Below are positions 35,596 through 43,723 of a DNA stretch of 64,000 bases, piece by piece. The stretch is from Thermocaproicibacter sp041859875 (GTDB taxonomy: Bacteria; Bacillota; Clostridia; Oscillospirales; Acutalibacteraceae). Under the pieces are notes generated by a model that did not search any database, had not been told where the DNA came from, and saw only the letters and a program-made list of their open reading frames with translations. Location of the stretch: the NCBI GenBank assembly GCA_041859875.1, contig JBFLFY010000004.1, positions 35,657 through 99,656 on the forward strand, written 5' to 3'. How positions within the stretch are numbered: the stretch's first letter is position 1; each line of letters starts with the position of its first letter. The translations under genes and the position numbers were made by a program.

Positions 35596-36366
35596 ATGAA
35601 TAAAAAGCTTAGGAAAGCTGTTATTGCAGGCAACTGGAAAATGAACAAAAACCCGGCAGAAGCCAAGGAACTGATAGAAGGCATTAAGCCGCTTGTAAAA
35701 GATGCTGGCTGCAGCGTTGTCGTCTGTGTTCCTTATGTTGACCTTACAACTGTTTTGAAATCTGCAAAAGGCACAAATATTGGCGTAGGTGCTGAAAACT
35801 GCCACTGGGAAACTTCCGGCGCATACACCGGCGAAGTTTCGGCTCCAATGCTCACTTCCATGGGCGTTCAGTACGTCATCATCGGCCACAGCGAACGCCG
35901 CACCTACTTTGGTGAAACAAACGAAACCGTTAACAAGCGCGTCCGTGCCGCATTAAACGCAGGCCTGAACGTCATCGTCTGCGTCGGTGAATCTCTGGCT
36001 CAGCGCGAGCAGGGCGTTACCAACGAGCTGGTTGCTATGCAGACAAAGATTGCCCTTGGCGGAGTAGCCAAAGAAGAACTGAAAAAAGTTATCATCGCTT
36101 ATGAACCAATCTGGGCTATCGGCACCGGAAAAACTGCAACAGCACAGCAGGCAAACGAAGTCTGCGCCGTAATCCGTTCTACCATTGCAGGCCTCTATGG
36201 CAAAGACGCTGCCGACGCGTTCACCGTACAGTACGGCGGCTCCATGAACGCGAAGAACTGCGCAGAGCTTCTTGCACAGCCGGATGTTGACGGCGGCCTT
36301 ATCGGCGGTGCTTCCCTGAAACCAGCTGACTTTGCAACAATCGTAAAAACCGCAACAGAAGGCTAA
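35596..36366 (+). CDS. tpiA: Triosephosphate isomerase
   Basis: A 256-residue TIM-barrel enzyme interconverting dihydroxyacetone phosphate and glyceraldehyde-3-phosphate. AGNWKMN carries substrate-binding Asn13 and Lys15, IIGHSERR the electrophilic His98, and AYEPIWAIGTGKTA the catalytic base Glu170 with its flexible loop. YGGSMNAKN and GGLIGGASLKP bind phosphate. It follows pgk by 84 bases with AAAGGG before the ATG. Confidence 0.98.
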   Translation: MNKKLRKAVIAGNWKMNKNPAEAKELIEGIKPLVKDAGCSVVVCVPYVDLTTVLKSAKGTNIGVGAENCHWETSGAYTGEVSAPMLTSMGVQYVIIGHSERRTYFGETNETVNKRVRAALNAGLNVIVCVGESLAQREQGVTNELVAMQTKIALGGVAKEELKKVIIAYEPIWAIGTGKTATAQQANEVCAVIRSTIAGLYGKDAADAFTVQYGGSMNAKNCAELLAQPDVDGGLIGGASLKPADFATIVKTATEG

Positions 36367-36385
36367 TTTGCCGGAAGGCTCTTCC

Positions 36386-36750
36386 CTTCGTGATTCCATA
36401 AAGTTTTTCGTCCGACCTTTTTTCAAAGCTAGCTGCAGTCTGCAGAAAAGTTTGCTAAGAAAGGCCAAATACATGGATGAAGAAAACCTTTACTTCGTGA
36501 TTCCATAAATTTTTTCGTCCGACCTTTTTTCAAAGCTAGCTGCAGTCTGCAGAAAAGTTTGCTAAGAAAGGCCAGATACATGGGTAAATAAAGCCTTTAC
36601 TTCGTGATTTCGTAAAGTTTTTCGCTAGGCCTTTTTTCAAAGCTAGCTGAAGTCTGCAGAAAAGTTTGCTAAGGAAGGCCAGATACATGGGTAAATAAAG
36701 CCTTTACTTCGTGATTCCGTAAAGTTTTTCGCTAGGCCTTTTTTCAAAAA
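36386..36750 (+). repeat. 107-bp tandem repeat between tpiA and gpmI
   Basis: Three complete units start at 36386, 36493 and 36600, and a partial fourth at 36707; each begins CTTCGTGATT. The period is exactly 107 bases with few substitutions and no indels seen. Each unit contains the palindromes AGCTAGCT and CTGCAG and ends in AAGGCC, which can pair with GGCCTTTTTT near the start of units 3 and 4. No ORF is conserved across copies. The array fills nearly the whole 408-base gap before gpmI, and the last partial unit reaches about 25 bases from the gpmI start. Confidence 0.93.
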
Positions 36751-36774
36751 GGCCGGGAAAGGATGAGAATAAAG

Positions 36775-38289
36775 ATGGCAAAACAGCCTTTGATTTTAAT
36801 TATCATGGATGGTTTCGGCATTGGCCCGGACTATGGCAACGCGATCAAAGCCGCCAAGAAACCAAACCTTGACCGTATATTTGCTGAAAATCCCATTACA
36901 AAGATTGGCGCATCCGGCCTTGACGTTGGCCTGCCGGACGGCCAGATGGGCAACTCGGAAGTCGGCCACACCAACATTGGTGCAGGCCGCATCGTCTACC
37001 AGGAACTGACCCGCATTACAAAATCCATTGAAGACGGTGATTTTTTCAAAAACCCCGCTTTTGTCAATGCGATTGATAAAGCCGCAGCAGGCGGCAAAGC
37101 ACTGCACATTCTGGGCCTGCTTTCCGACGGCGGCGTCCACAGCCACAACTCCCACCTGTATGCCCTGCTGAAGCTTGCCAAACAGCGCGGATGCAAAAAA
37201 GTTTATGTCCATGCTTTCCTTGACGGCCGTGATGTTCCGCCGTCTTCCGGCAAAGATTACGTTGCCGACTGCATGAAGCATATGAAGGAAATAGGCATTG
37301 GCGAAATTGCCACCGTTATGGGCCGCTACTACGCCATGGACCGCGACAATCGCTGGGACCGTGTTCAAAAAGCTTATGCCGCAATGGTTTACGGTGAAGG
37401 CGTAAAGACTTCTGACCCGGTTCAGGCAGTTGAAGACTCCTACAAAGAGAAAGTAACCGACGAATTTGTCGTTCCGGCTGTCTGCAAAGAGGGCGCCACA
37501 ATTCAGGAAGGCGACTCCGTCATCTTCTTTAACTTCCGCCCAGACCGTGCGCGTGAAATTACCCGCACCTTCGTTGACCCGGATTTCAAGGGCTTTGAGC
37601 GCAAAAACGGTTTCTTCCCAGTTAACTACGTTTGCATGACGCAGTACGATGCAACAATGCCGAATGTTGACATTGCTTTCCGCCCAGAAAAGCTGAAAAA
37701 CACTTTTGGCGAATATATCTCCGGCAAGGGCCTTACTCAGCTGCGTATCGCAGAAACCGAAAAGTACGCACACGTCACATTCTTCTTTAACGGCGGCGTA
37801 GAAACTCAGTACCCAGGTGAAGACCGCGCACTGATTCATTCCCCGAAAGTCGCCACTTACGACCTTCAGCCGGAAATGAGTGCCAGCCTTGTTACCGATG
37901 AACTGCTGAAGCGAATTGACAGCGACAAATATGACGTTATCATCCTGAACTTTGCAAACTGCGACATGGTCGGCCATACCGGTGTATTTGACGCTGCAAA
38001 GGCCGCTGTGGAAGCAGTCGACTCCTGTGTCGGCAAAGTTGTGGAAGCAATCCGCAAGCATAACGGCGTTGCGCTTATCACCGCAGACCACGGCAACGCG
38101 GAAAAGATGATTGCAGAAGACGGCACCCCGTTCACCGCCCATACGACGAACCTTGTTCCATTCTGTGTCGTAGGTTACCCGTGCAAGCTGCGCGAGGGCG
38201 GCAAACTTGCTGACATCTCCCCAACCATGCTGAAAATCCTCGGTTTGCCTCAGCCACCGGAAATGACCGGCAAGAGCTTGATTGAGTAA
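36775..38289 (+). CDS. gpmI: 2,3-bisphosphoglycerate-independent phosphoglycerate mutase
   Basis: A 504-residue Mn-dependent mutase of the alkaline phosphatase superfamily that converts 3- to 2-phosphoglycerate. IIMDGFGIG carries the first metal ligand, and GQMGNSEVGHTNIGAGR contains the phospho-Ser61. Further ligands lie in FANCDMVGHTG and ITADHGNAEKM, and GRYYAMDRDNRWDR binds substrate. I use the ATG at 36775, preceded by AAAGGA at a suitable distance; an ATG four codons upstream directly abuts that site. It ends the glycolytic cluster. Confidence 0.97.
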   Translation: MAKQPLILIIMDGFGIGPDYGNAIKAAKKPNLDRIFAENPITKIGASGLDVGLPDGQMGNSEVGHTNIGAGRIVYQELTRITKSIEDGDFFKNPAFVNAIDKAAAGGKALHILGLLSDGGVHSHNSHLYALLKLAKQRGCKKVYVHAFLDGRDVPPSSGKDYVADCMKHMKEIGIGEIATVMGRYYAMDRDNRWDRVQKAYAAMVYGEGVKTSDPVQAVEDSYKEKVTDEFVVPAVCKEGATIQEGDSVIFFNFRPDRAREITRTFVDPDFKGFERKNGFFPVNYVCMTQYDATMPNVDIAFRPEKLKNTFGEYISGKGLTQLRIAETEKYAHVTFFFNGGVETQYPGEDRALIHSPKVATYDLQPEMSASLVTDELLKRIDSDKYDVIILNFANCDMVGHTGVFDAAKAAVEAVDSCVGKVVEAIRKHNGVALITADHGNAEKMIAEDGTPFTAHTTNLVPFCVVGYPCKLREGGKLADISPTMLKILGLPQPPEMTGKSLIE

Positions 38290-38303
38290 TCTTTTCTTCT
38301 TTT

Positions 38304-38337
38304 GCACCTCATGCTTTGGCATGAGGTGCTTTTTATC
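38304..38337 (+). terminator. Terminator after gpmI
   Basis: GCACCTCATGC and GCATGAGGTGC form a perfect 11-bp stem with a TTTG loop, followed by TTTTTATC. Confidence 0.95.
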
Positions 38338-38413
38338 GTCTTATTGTATTTTTTCCACTGCTCCGAAGCAGAAAGAAACTCTCCTTTCAAAAATGACAAT
38401 CCTGTTAGCCCTG

Positions 38414-38442
38414 TTGAAAGAACGCCGCAAAGATGGTAAAAT
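38414..38442 (+). promoter_or_regulatory. Promoter of the peptide-binding lipoprotein gene
   Basis: TTGAAA (38414-38419) and TAAAAT (38437-38442) with a 17-base spacer, about 38 bases before the start codon. Confidence 0.72.
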
Positions 38443-38479
38443 AGCGTCAGAGCTCAATAATTCACCTGGAGGAATTTCC

Positions 38480-40099
38480 ATGCTGATAAAACGTGCGGCT
38501 TCCCTACTTCTGGCAGCCGCTATGATATTTTCCTTTTCTGCCTGCAAAAAAAGCGGGCCGAAAAACGCTAACAAAACGATTAAATACAATCTTTCGGCTG
38601 AGCCTGTTACGCTTGACCCGCAGATTGCCGCCGACTCCTCTTCCATCATAACGGTGCAGGCCATTTTTGAAGGCCTTGCCCGCCTTGATAAAAATGGGAA
38701 CGCTGAACCCGGTGCCGCCGAATCTTGGGAACACAACGCTGACAGCACCGAGTTTACCTTTCATCTGCGCCCCGGAATCACCTGGGCTCCTAAAAAATAC
38801 GGCGCCGTCAAAGCAAAAGATTTTGTTTATGCCTTTCAGCGCGCACTGAACCCAACAACTGCCTCTTCTACCTGCACTGCGATGTTCTGCATTAAGAATG
38901 CAAAGCAGATTCACGCGGGGAGCATTCCTGCAAGCCAACTTGGGGTCACTGCAAAAGACGATAAGACACTTACGGTAAGCCTTGCATATTCCTGCCCTGA
39001 TTTTCCGAAACTAACGACTTTGCCCGTCTATATGCCGTGCAATGAATCATTTTTCAAAAGTTCGGAAGGCCGCTATGGACTTGAAAGCAAATATACTTTG
39101 GGCAACGGGCCTTTCTGCATAGACGGCGACTATGGCTGGGAACACAGCAAATACCTCAACTTGGCGCGCTCCAGCAGCTACAGCGGCAAAACGAAACCAC
39201 TTCCGGCTGCTGTGGATTTCACCATTGGTACGCTTCCGGATTCTGTCGCCGCCCTTACGGGCAAAACCGTGGATGCCGCCCCAATCTCCTCCTCGCAAAT
39301 CAGCGCAGCAAAATCTGCCGGATGCACACTCACATCTTTTCGTGACACAACCTGGGGGCTTTGCTTCAACACTCAGTCTTCCGTTTTTAAAAACCTGAAA
39401 GCGCGCAGCGGCTTCCTGCAGGCTTTCAACCGGGCAAAAGTCCTTTCGCACCTCCCTGCTGGCGCCTCAAAGGCAGAAAACATCCTGTTCCCGGAAACGA
39501 CGATTGACGGCCAGAACTACCGCACCCTTGCCGGCGGACCTTTTTACCTTAAGGAAAGCGTCTCTGCCGCACAAACGCTGTTTGCTGGCCTAAGAGAGTT
39601 GAATCTGGACAGCAGCAGCCTGGACTCCGTTACGGTGCTCTGCCCCGACAACAACAATATCAAGCTAATGCTGAACGAAATGATTGCCGCATGGAACAAG
39701 CAGTTCAACAACTACTTTAACATGAAAACCATGAGTCTCAGCAGCTTGGAAAGCCATGTGCAGACTGGTGACTATGAAATTGCCGTCTGCCCTGTGAAAC
39801 CTTCCGACAGCAGCCCACTTGCTATGCTTTCGCTGTTTTCTTCCGGCTCCGCTTCCAACCCGTGCTCTCTGAAAGACTCAGCATATGACGGTATGCTTGC
39901 GTCTGCACAGGAAAAGGGCGGTAAAGAGGCAGCCGCCGTTTACGCTCAGGCTGAAAAATATTTAAACCAGAATGCGGCGTTTTACCCGCTTTACTATGAA
40001 GACAGTTACTATGCCTTGGCAAAAGGTGTGACCGGCATTGTTTTCCGTCCCTATGGCAGCGGCATTGACTTTCTCAATGCCGGGAAAGAATCTTCATAA
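38480..40099 (+). CDS. Oligopeptide ABC transporter substrate-binding lipoprotein (SBP_bac_5)
   Basis: A 539-residue lipoprotein. The lipobox MIFSFSAC places the lipidated Cys at residue 22, and the mature protein is an OppA/DppA-type binding protein. It begins with YNLSAEPVTLDPQIAADSSS, followed by IFEGLARLDKNG, AESWEHNADSTEFTFHLRPG and VKAKDFVYAFQRALNP. The start at 38480 has TGGAGGAA upstream. No permease or ATPase gene is adjacent, so it is an orphan that must use a transporter encoded elsewhere or act as a peptide sensor. Confidence 0.9.
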   Translation: MLIKRAASLLLAAAMIFSFSACKKSGPKNANKTIKYNLSAEPVTLDPQIAADSSSIITVQAIFEGLARLDKNGNAEPGAAESWEHNADSTEFTFHLRPGITWAPKKYGAVKAKDFVYAFQRALNPTTASSTCTAMFCIKNAKQIHAGSIPASQLGVTAKDDKTLTVSLAYSCPDFPKLTTLPVYMPCNESFFKSSEGRYGLESKYTLGNGPFCIDGDYGWEHSKYLNLARSSSYSGKTKPLPAAVDFTIGTLPDSVAALTGKTVDAAPISSSQISAAKSAGCTLTSFRDTTWGLCFNTQSSVFKNLKARSGFLQAFNRAKVLSHLPAGASKAENILFPETTIDGQNYRTLAGGPFYLKESVSAAQTLFAGLRELNLDSSSLDSVTVLCPDNNNIKLMLNEMIAAWNKQFNNYFNMKTMSLSSLESHVQTGDYEIAVCPVKPSDSSPLAMLSLFSSGSASNPCSLKDSAYDGMLASAQEKGGKEAAAVYAQAEKYLNQNAAFYPLYYEDSYYALAKGVTGIVFRPYGSGIDFLNAGKESS

Positions 40100-40194
40100 T
40101 TTTCCCATTAGTAAATTAAGCCTTGTTTTTAAGCAGTACAATAAATAGTGTTAGACGGATAAATCTGAAGTTTCATGAATTGTTTCGGCATTGC

Positions 40195-40228
40195 CGCCGT
40201 TTCGCATGCGCGAAACGGCGTTTTTTTA
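40195..40228 (+). terminator. Terminator after the peptide-binding lipoprotein gene
   Basis: CGCCGTTTCGC and GCGAAACGGCG form a perfect 11-bp stem with an ATGC loop, followed by seven T residues. Confidence 0.93.
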
Positions 40229-40268
40229 TGAAATCGAGCGAAAAAATTTCTTGAGGGAGAGTTTATTC

Positions 40269-41243
40269 ATGCATTTTATGGAGTCTTTTGACAAGTTTGC
40301 TGGCCGGTGGATGCCGTTTCTCGTAATTGGAGGACTGTGCGCAGGAATTTTCTTCTCTGAGGAAATCGGCAAATTGTCCTTTCTTGTGTCATTCCTCTTC
40401 TTCTTTATGACACTGGCCGGAACCATAGACGCCAGCTTCCATCAGTTGCTGAACATCGCGAAAAAGCCAATGCCGCTGATTCTTACTCTGCTCTTTACCC
40501 ACATTGTAATTCCTCTTTTGGCGCTTGGCCTTGGGCGCTTCCTCTTTCCCCAAAACCAGAACTTTGTGACTGGGGTCGTACTGGAATACGTTGTTCCGTG
40601 CGCCATAGCAAGCCTGATGTGGAGCAGCCTTGCAAACGGGAACTCGGTGCTAAGCCTTTCGATTGTGCTGCTTGACACACTTCTCGCACCGTTTCTACTC
40701 CCCTTGAGCCTACATATTCTGCTCGGAGCCAGCATCTCCATCGACGTTCCGGGTATGATGCTGAATCTTCTTTGGATGGTTGCTCTGCCGGCGTTTCTTT
40801 CCATGCTGCTGAACCAGTTTACAGATGGCAAAGCGGGCAAAAAACTTGCACCGCTGCTTGCCCCTTACGGAAAAATTGCCCTGCTGCTGATTGTTACAAT
40901 CAATACTACGCGCATTGCGCCTTTGCTGCGCCACATGACGCCAATCCTCTTTGCTGTGGCCGCACTGATTCTGATGCTGGCCATCAGCGGATACATCCTT
41001 GGGTGGCTTGGTTCCCGCCTGCTGCATCAGCCTGCGGATATTTCCGCTTCCATGACGCTTTGCTGCGGGATGCGGAACATCAATGCCGGTGCCGTGATTG
41101 CCGCTGCCTATTTCCCGCCGGAAGTAATGTTCCCCGTTATGATCGGCACATTGTTTCAGCAGCTGCTCGCCTCCATTTCCACCCATCTGCTGGAATGGCA
41201 GAAACAAAAAGGGGAAGCCGCCGAAAAAGTTTCCGAAGCATAG
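40269..41243 (+). CDS. Bile acid:sodium symporter (BASS) family transporter
   Basis: A 324-residue membrane protein with about ten helices in the BASS fold. Family landmarks include FFFMTLAGTIDASFHQLLNI, EYVVPCAIASLMWSSLANGN (crossover region after helix 4) and the C-terminal MTLCCGMRNINAGAVIAAAY FPPEVMFPVM. Bacterial members carry organic anions such as pantoate or pyruvate rather than bile acids, and the substrate here is not determined. The ATG at 40269 follows GAGGGAGAG. Monocistronic with a terminator on each side. Confidence 0.87.
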   Translation: MHFMESFDKFAGRWMPFLVIGGLCAGIFFSEEIGKLSFLVSFLFFFMTLAGTIDASFHQLLNIAKKPMPLILTLLFTHIVIPLLALGLGRFLFPQNQNFVTGVVLEYVVPCAIASLMWSSLANGNSVLSLSIVLLDTLLAPFLLPLSLHILLGASISIDVPGMMLNLLWMVALPAFLSMLLNQFTDGKAGKKLAPLLAPYGKIALLLIVTINTTRIAPLLRHMTPILFAVAALILMLAISGYILGWLGSRLLHQPADISASMTLCCGMRNINAGAVIAAAYFPPEVMFPVMIGTLFQQLLASISTHLLEWQKQKGEAAEKVSEA

Positions 41244-41254
41244 CCGTGTTTTTC

Positions 41255-41290
41255 AAAAAAGCCTTTCCGCTGCGGCGGAAGGTTTTTTTA
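41255..41290 (+). terminator. Terminator after the BASS transporter
   Basis: CCTTTCCGC pairs with GCGGAAGG (one bulged T) around TGCG and is followed by TTTTTTT. Confidence 0.85.
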
Positions 41291-41360
41291 TTTTCTGGAG
41301 CCGTGTGCGGCCCTGACATAAAACTCGTGTGCTTTACCACGTTAACAGATAAAAATTTTC

Positions 41361-41389
41361 TTGACAGAAAATTTGCAACACGGTACAAT
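41361..41389 (+). promoter_or_regulatory. Strong promoter of the second citrate synthase gene
   Basis: Perfect TTGACA (41361-41366), a 17-base spacer and TACAAT (41384-41389), about 80 bases before the start codon. Confidence 0.85.
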
Positions 41390-41469
41390 AATAGAATACT
41401 TATTTGTAAAATATGAATTTTGCACCACCCCCACGGTGCAAACGGAACGATGGAAGGGAGGATTCTGTT

Positions 41470-42846
41470 ATGATCAAAAATGCAAGAAACGATCTGTTTG
41501 AAGTGACACCGCAAATCTGCAGCCTTACCAATCTCTGCCGTGAGCACAGCACGATTGACACGAATCTCTACGCGAAATACGATGTGAAGCGCGGACTGCG
41601 CGACATCAATGGGAAAGGCGTTCTGGCTGGACTCACGGAAATTTCCGAAATCATCTCCTCGAAAGAAATCGATGGAAAATCTGTACCGTGTGAAGGTGAG
41701 CTTTACTACCGCGGCATTAATATTAAAGACATTGTTCGCGGCTTCATAGCGGAAAACCGCTTTGGCTTTGAAGAAACCGTCTATCTGCTGCTTTTCGGCA
41801 GCCTCCCCACGCAGGAACAGCTTACCGATTTTAAGGACCTTCTTTTCCGCTACCGCACCCTGCCGACGAACTTTGTGCGTGACATTATTATGAAAGCGCC
41901 AAGTTTCGATATGATGAACACGCTGGCACGCAGCGTACTTACCCTTTACGCCTATGACGACAAGGCAAGCGATGCGTCGCTTGAAAACGTCCTGCGCCAG
42001 TGCATTGAAATGATTGCGCTGTTCCCACAGCTTGCCGTTTACGGCTACCAGGCCTACCAGCACAACAAAGACCCCTATAACAGTTTCTTTATTCACGCAC
42101 CGCGCCCGGAGCTTTCCACAGCGGAAAACATCTTACATATGCTGCGCATTGACAACCACTACACACCGCTGGAAGCCCGCCTGCTTGACCTTGCGCTTGT
42201 TCTTCATGCGGAACACGGCGGCGGCAACAACTCCAGCTTTACAACGCACGTTGTGGCTTCTTCCGGCACCGACGCCTACTCGGTGATTGCCGCGGCCCTC
42301 GGTTCGCTGAAAGGCCCCAAACACGGCGGCGCAAACATCAAAGTCGTGCAGATGTTTGAAGACATGAAGCACGAGCTGAAAGACTGGAAAGACGAAGATG
42401 AAATCTGCGACTATCTGCACCGCTTGCTGAACAAACAGGCTTTCGACCATGCCGGACTGATTTACGGTATGGGGCACGCTGTTTACTCGCTTTCCGACCC
42501 GCGCGCAGAGATTTTCAAGAAATTTGTAAAGTCCCTTTCTGAGGAAAAAGGCCTTACAAAAGAATACAATCTTTATGCTGCTGTTGAGCGCCTGGCCCCT
42601 CAGGTAATTGGGCGCGAACGCAGAACTTATAAGGGCGTCAGCGCAAATATTGACTTTTACAGCGGTTTTGTTTACCATATGCTGGGCCTGCCAATGGAGC
42701 TTTTTACGCCTGTTTTCGCTATGGCACGCATTGCAGGCTGGAGTGCCCACCTGATGGAAGAACGAATTAATGAAGGCAAGATTATTCGCCCAGCTTACAG
42801 GAGTATTTCGCCGCACCGGGAATATGTTTCTTTGACCAAACGGTAA
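41470..42846 (+). CDS. Citrate synthase (second copy)
   Basis: A 458-residue citrate synthase-family protein with the same active-site blocks as the copy at 15148: LHAEHGGGNNSSFTTHV, LKGPKHGGANIKV, YGMGHAVYSLSDPRA and ANIDFYSGFVYHMLGL. The N-terminal regions also match (YDVKRGLRDINGKGVLAGLT). The ATG at 41470 follows GGAGG; a longer frame to 41413 is unsupported. One of the two copies may be the main citrate synthase and the other a 2-methylcitrate synthase or a copy used under different conditions, but sequence inspection alone does not separate them. Confidence 0.9.
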   Translation: MIKNARNDLFEVTPQICSLTNLCREHSTIDTNLYAKYDVKRGLRDINGKGVLAGLTEISEIISSKEIDGKSVPCEGELYYRGINIKDIVRGFIAENRFGFEETVYLLLFGSLPTQEQLTDFKDLLFRYRTLPTNFVRDIIMKAPSFDMMNTLARSVLTLYAYDDKASDASLENVLRQCIEMIALFPQLAVYGYQAYQHNKDPYNSFFIHAPRPELSTAENILHMLRIDNHYTPLEARLLDLALVLHAEHGGGNNSSFTTHVVASSGTDAYSVIAAALGSLKGPKHGGANIKVVQMFEDMKHELKDWKDEDEICDYLHRLLNKQAFDHAGLIYGMGHAVYSLSDPRAEIFKKFVKSLSEEKGLTKEYNLYAAVERLAPQVIGRERRTYKGVSANIDFYSGFVYHMLGLPMELFTPVFAMARIAGWSAHLMEERINEGKIIRPAYRSISPHREYVSLTKR

Positions 42847-42858
42847 TTACTGCAAGAG

Positions 42859-42895
42859 AGGCTTCCGCAAAGAAAACTTTGCGGAAGCCTTTTTA
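42859..42895 (+). terminator. Terminator after citrate synthase 2
   Basis: GGCTTCCGCAAAG and CTTTGCGGAAGCC form a perfect 13-bp stem with an A-rich loop, followed by TTTTT. Confidence 0.95.
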
Positions 42896-42980
42896 GCAGC
42901 CATTCTGCACGGACTTTCAGACATCTGTACTTCGAGCCATATCTTTGAGGTTGCTGTTTTCGGGAAAAGTATCAAAAGTC

Positions 42981-43009
42981 TTGACAAGACACGGATTCGT
43001 GGGTATAAT
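42981..43009 (+). promoter_or_regulatory. Consensus promoter of the niacin transporter gene
   Basis: A perfect TTGACA (42981-42986) and a perfect TATAAT (43004-43009) with a 17-base spacer. Such an ideal promoter is expected to need a repressor, and a palindrome lies directly downstream. Confidence 0.9.
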
Positions 43010-43015
43010 TACGCT

Positions 43016-43053
43016 AACATATGTCATGACATATGTTATGACATATAATCTGC
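43016..43053 (+). promoter_or_regulatory. Palindromic operator (NiaR-like candidate) at the transcription start
   Basis: Positions 43016-43037 are a perfect 22-bp palindrome centred on TGTCATGACA. It continues as two further partial copies with a 12-base period: CATATGTCATGA, CATATGTTATGA, CATATAAT. It sits where RNA polymerase would start transcription, so bound protein would block initiation. NiaR, the niacin-responsive repressor of Firmicutes, controls niaX-type genes; linking it to this site is inference from the target gene. Confidence 0.75.
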
Positions 43054-43090
43054 TATACTATATTTCTTCAATCAAAAGGAAGTGCTGAAC

Positions 43091-43645
43091 ATGAACCGGA
43101 AAAACAGCCTGCTTTCTATGATTTTTGCCGCATTGCTCTGTGCACTCGGCATTATCATCCCGATGTTCGCCCCGAAAATTGTAATTGGACCGGCCTCATT
43201 TACATTGGCCAGCCATGTACCGATTTTCATTGCAATGTTCATTTCCCCTCCTGTGGCAATCATCGTCGCGCTTGGTACAACACTCGGTTTTTTTATTGCC
43301 GGGTTTCCGCTCGTGATTGTTCTGCGGGCATTCAGCCACCTTATATTTGCCGTGATTGGCGCATTTCTGCTGAAAAAGAAGCCTGGTCTGCTCTCCGCTC
43401 CGGTTAGTGCGACTGTACTTGGGCTTGGCCTTTCTGTTATTCACGCCGCCAGTGAGGTACTGGTGGTTACTTTCTTCTTCTTTGGCGGGCAAATGGCAAA
43501 AGACTTCTACACAAACGGATATGCAATGTCGGTGCTGCTTCTGGTCGGCTTGGGCGGCATTGTTCACAGTATGATTGACTATGGTCTTTCCTTAGCGGTA
43601 TGGAAACCGCTGACAAGTACTGTCCTGAAGCCCAGAAACGTGTAG
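43091..43645 (+). CDS. ECF transporter S component, probable niacin-specific (NiaX-like)
   Basis: A 184-residue protein of six hydrophobic helices, the substrate-binding subunit of an energy-coupling-factor vitamin importer. The conserved block PASFTLASHVPIFIAMFISP, then VALGTTLGFFIAGFPLVIVL and RAFSHLIFA, resembles NiaX family members; a C-terminal GGIVHSMIDYGLSLAVWKPL also fits. It would share a transport module (EcfA1A2T) encoded elsewhere. The ATG at 43091 follows AAAGGAAG. The upstream palindromic operator is consistent with vitamin-responsive repression. The niacin specificity is likely but not proven. Confidence 0.75.
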   Translation: MNRKNSLLSMIFAALLCALGIIIPMFAPKIVIGPASFTLASHVPIFIAMFISPPVAIIVALGTTLGFFIAGFPLVIVLRAFSHLIFAVIGAFLLKKKPGLLSAPVSATVLGLGLSVIHAASEVLVVTFFFFGGQMAKDFYTNGYAMSVLLLVGLGGIVHSMIDYGLSLAVWKPLTSTVLKPRNV

Positions 43646-43663
43646 TTGAATTCGATTCTCGTG

Positions 43664-43704
43664 TTGACAGGCTCCGCGCCCCGGCCTATACTGAATTCAG
43701 TATA
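43664..43704 (+). promoter_or_regulatory. Promoter with palindromic operator before the aminopeptidase gene
   Basis: TTGACA (43664-43669) and TATACT (43687-43692) are 17 bases apart. The -10 is the left half of a perfect 18-bp palindrome, TATACTGAATTCAGTATA (43687-43704). A dimeric repressor binding here would directly cover the -10 element and start site. Confidence 0.82.
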
Positions 43705-43723
43705 GAAAAAGGAGTCGATAGAG

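Noticed and set aside
34498..35889. A 463-codon open frame on the minus strand across pgk and tpiA
   Set aside because: It spans two real genes and their intergenic hairpin, and has the composition of an antisense shadow.
36386..36750. Tandem repeat as a CRISPR array
   Set aside because: The unit is 107 bases and the copies are contiguous and nearly identical throughout, with no variable spacers and no cas genes nearby.
36796..38322. A 508-codon open frame on the minus strand opposite gpmI
   Set aside because: It is the mirror of a highly conserved gene. Its protein is rich in Val/Phe/His/Cys with no recognisable motif and no ribosome-binding site; codon bias of gpmI keeps the opposite frame open.
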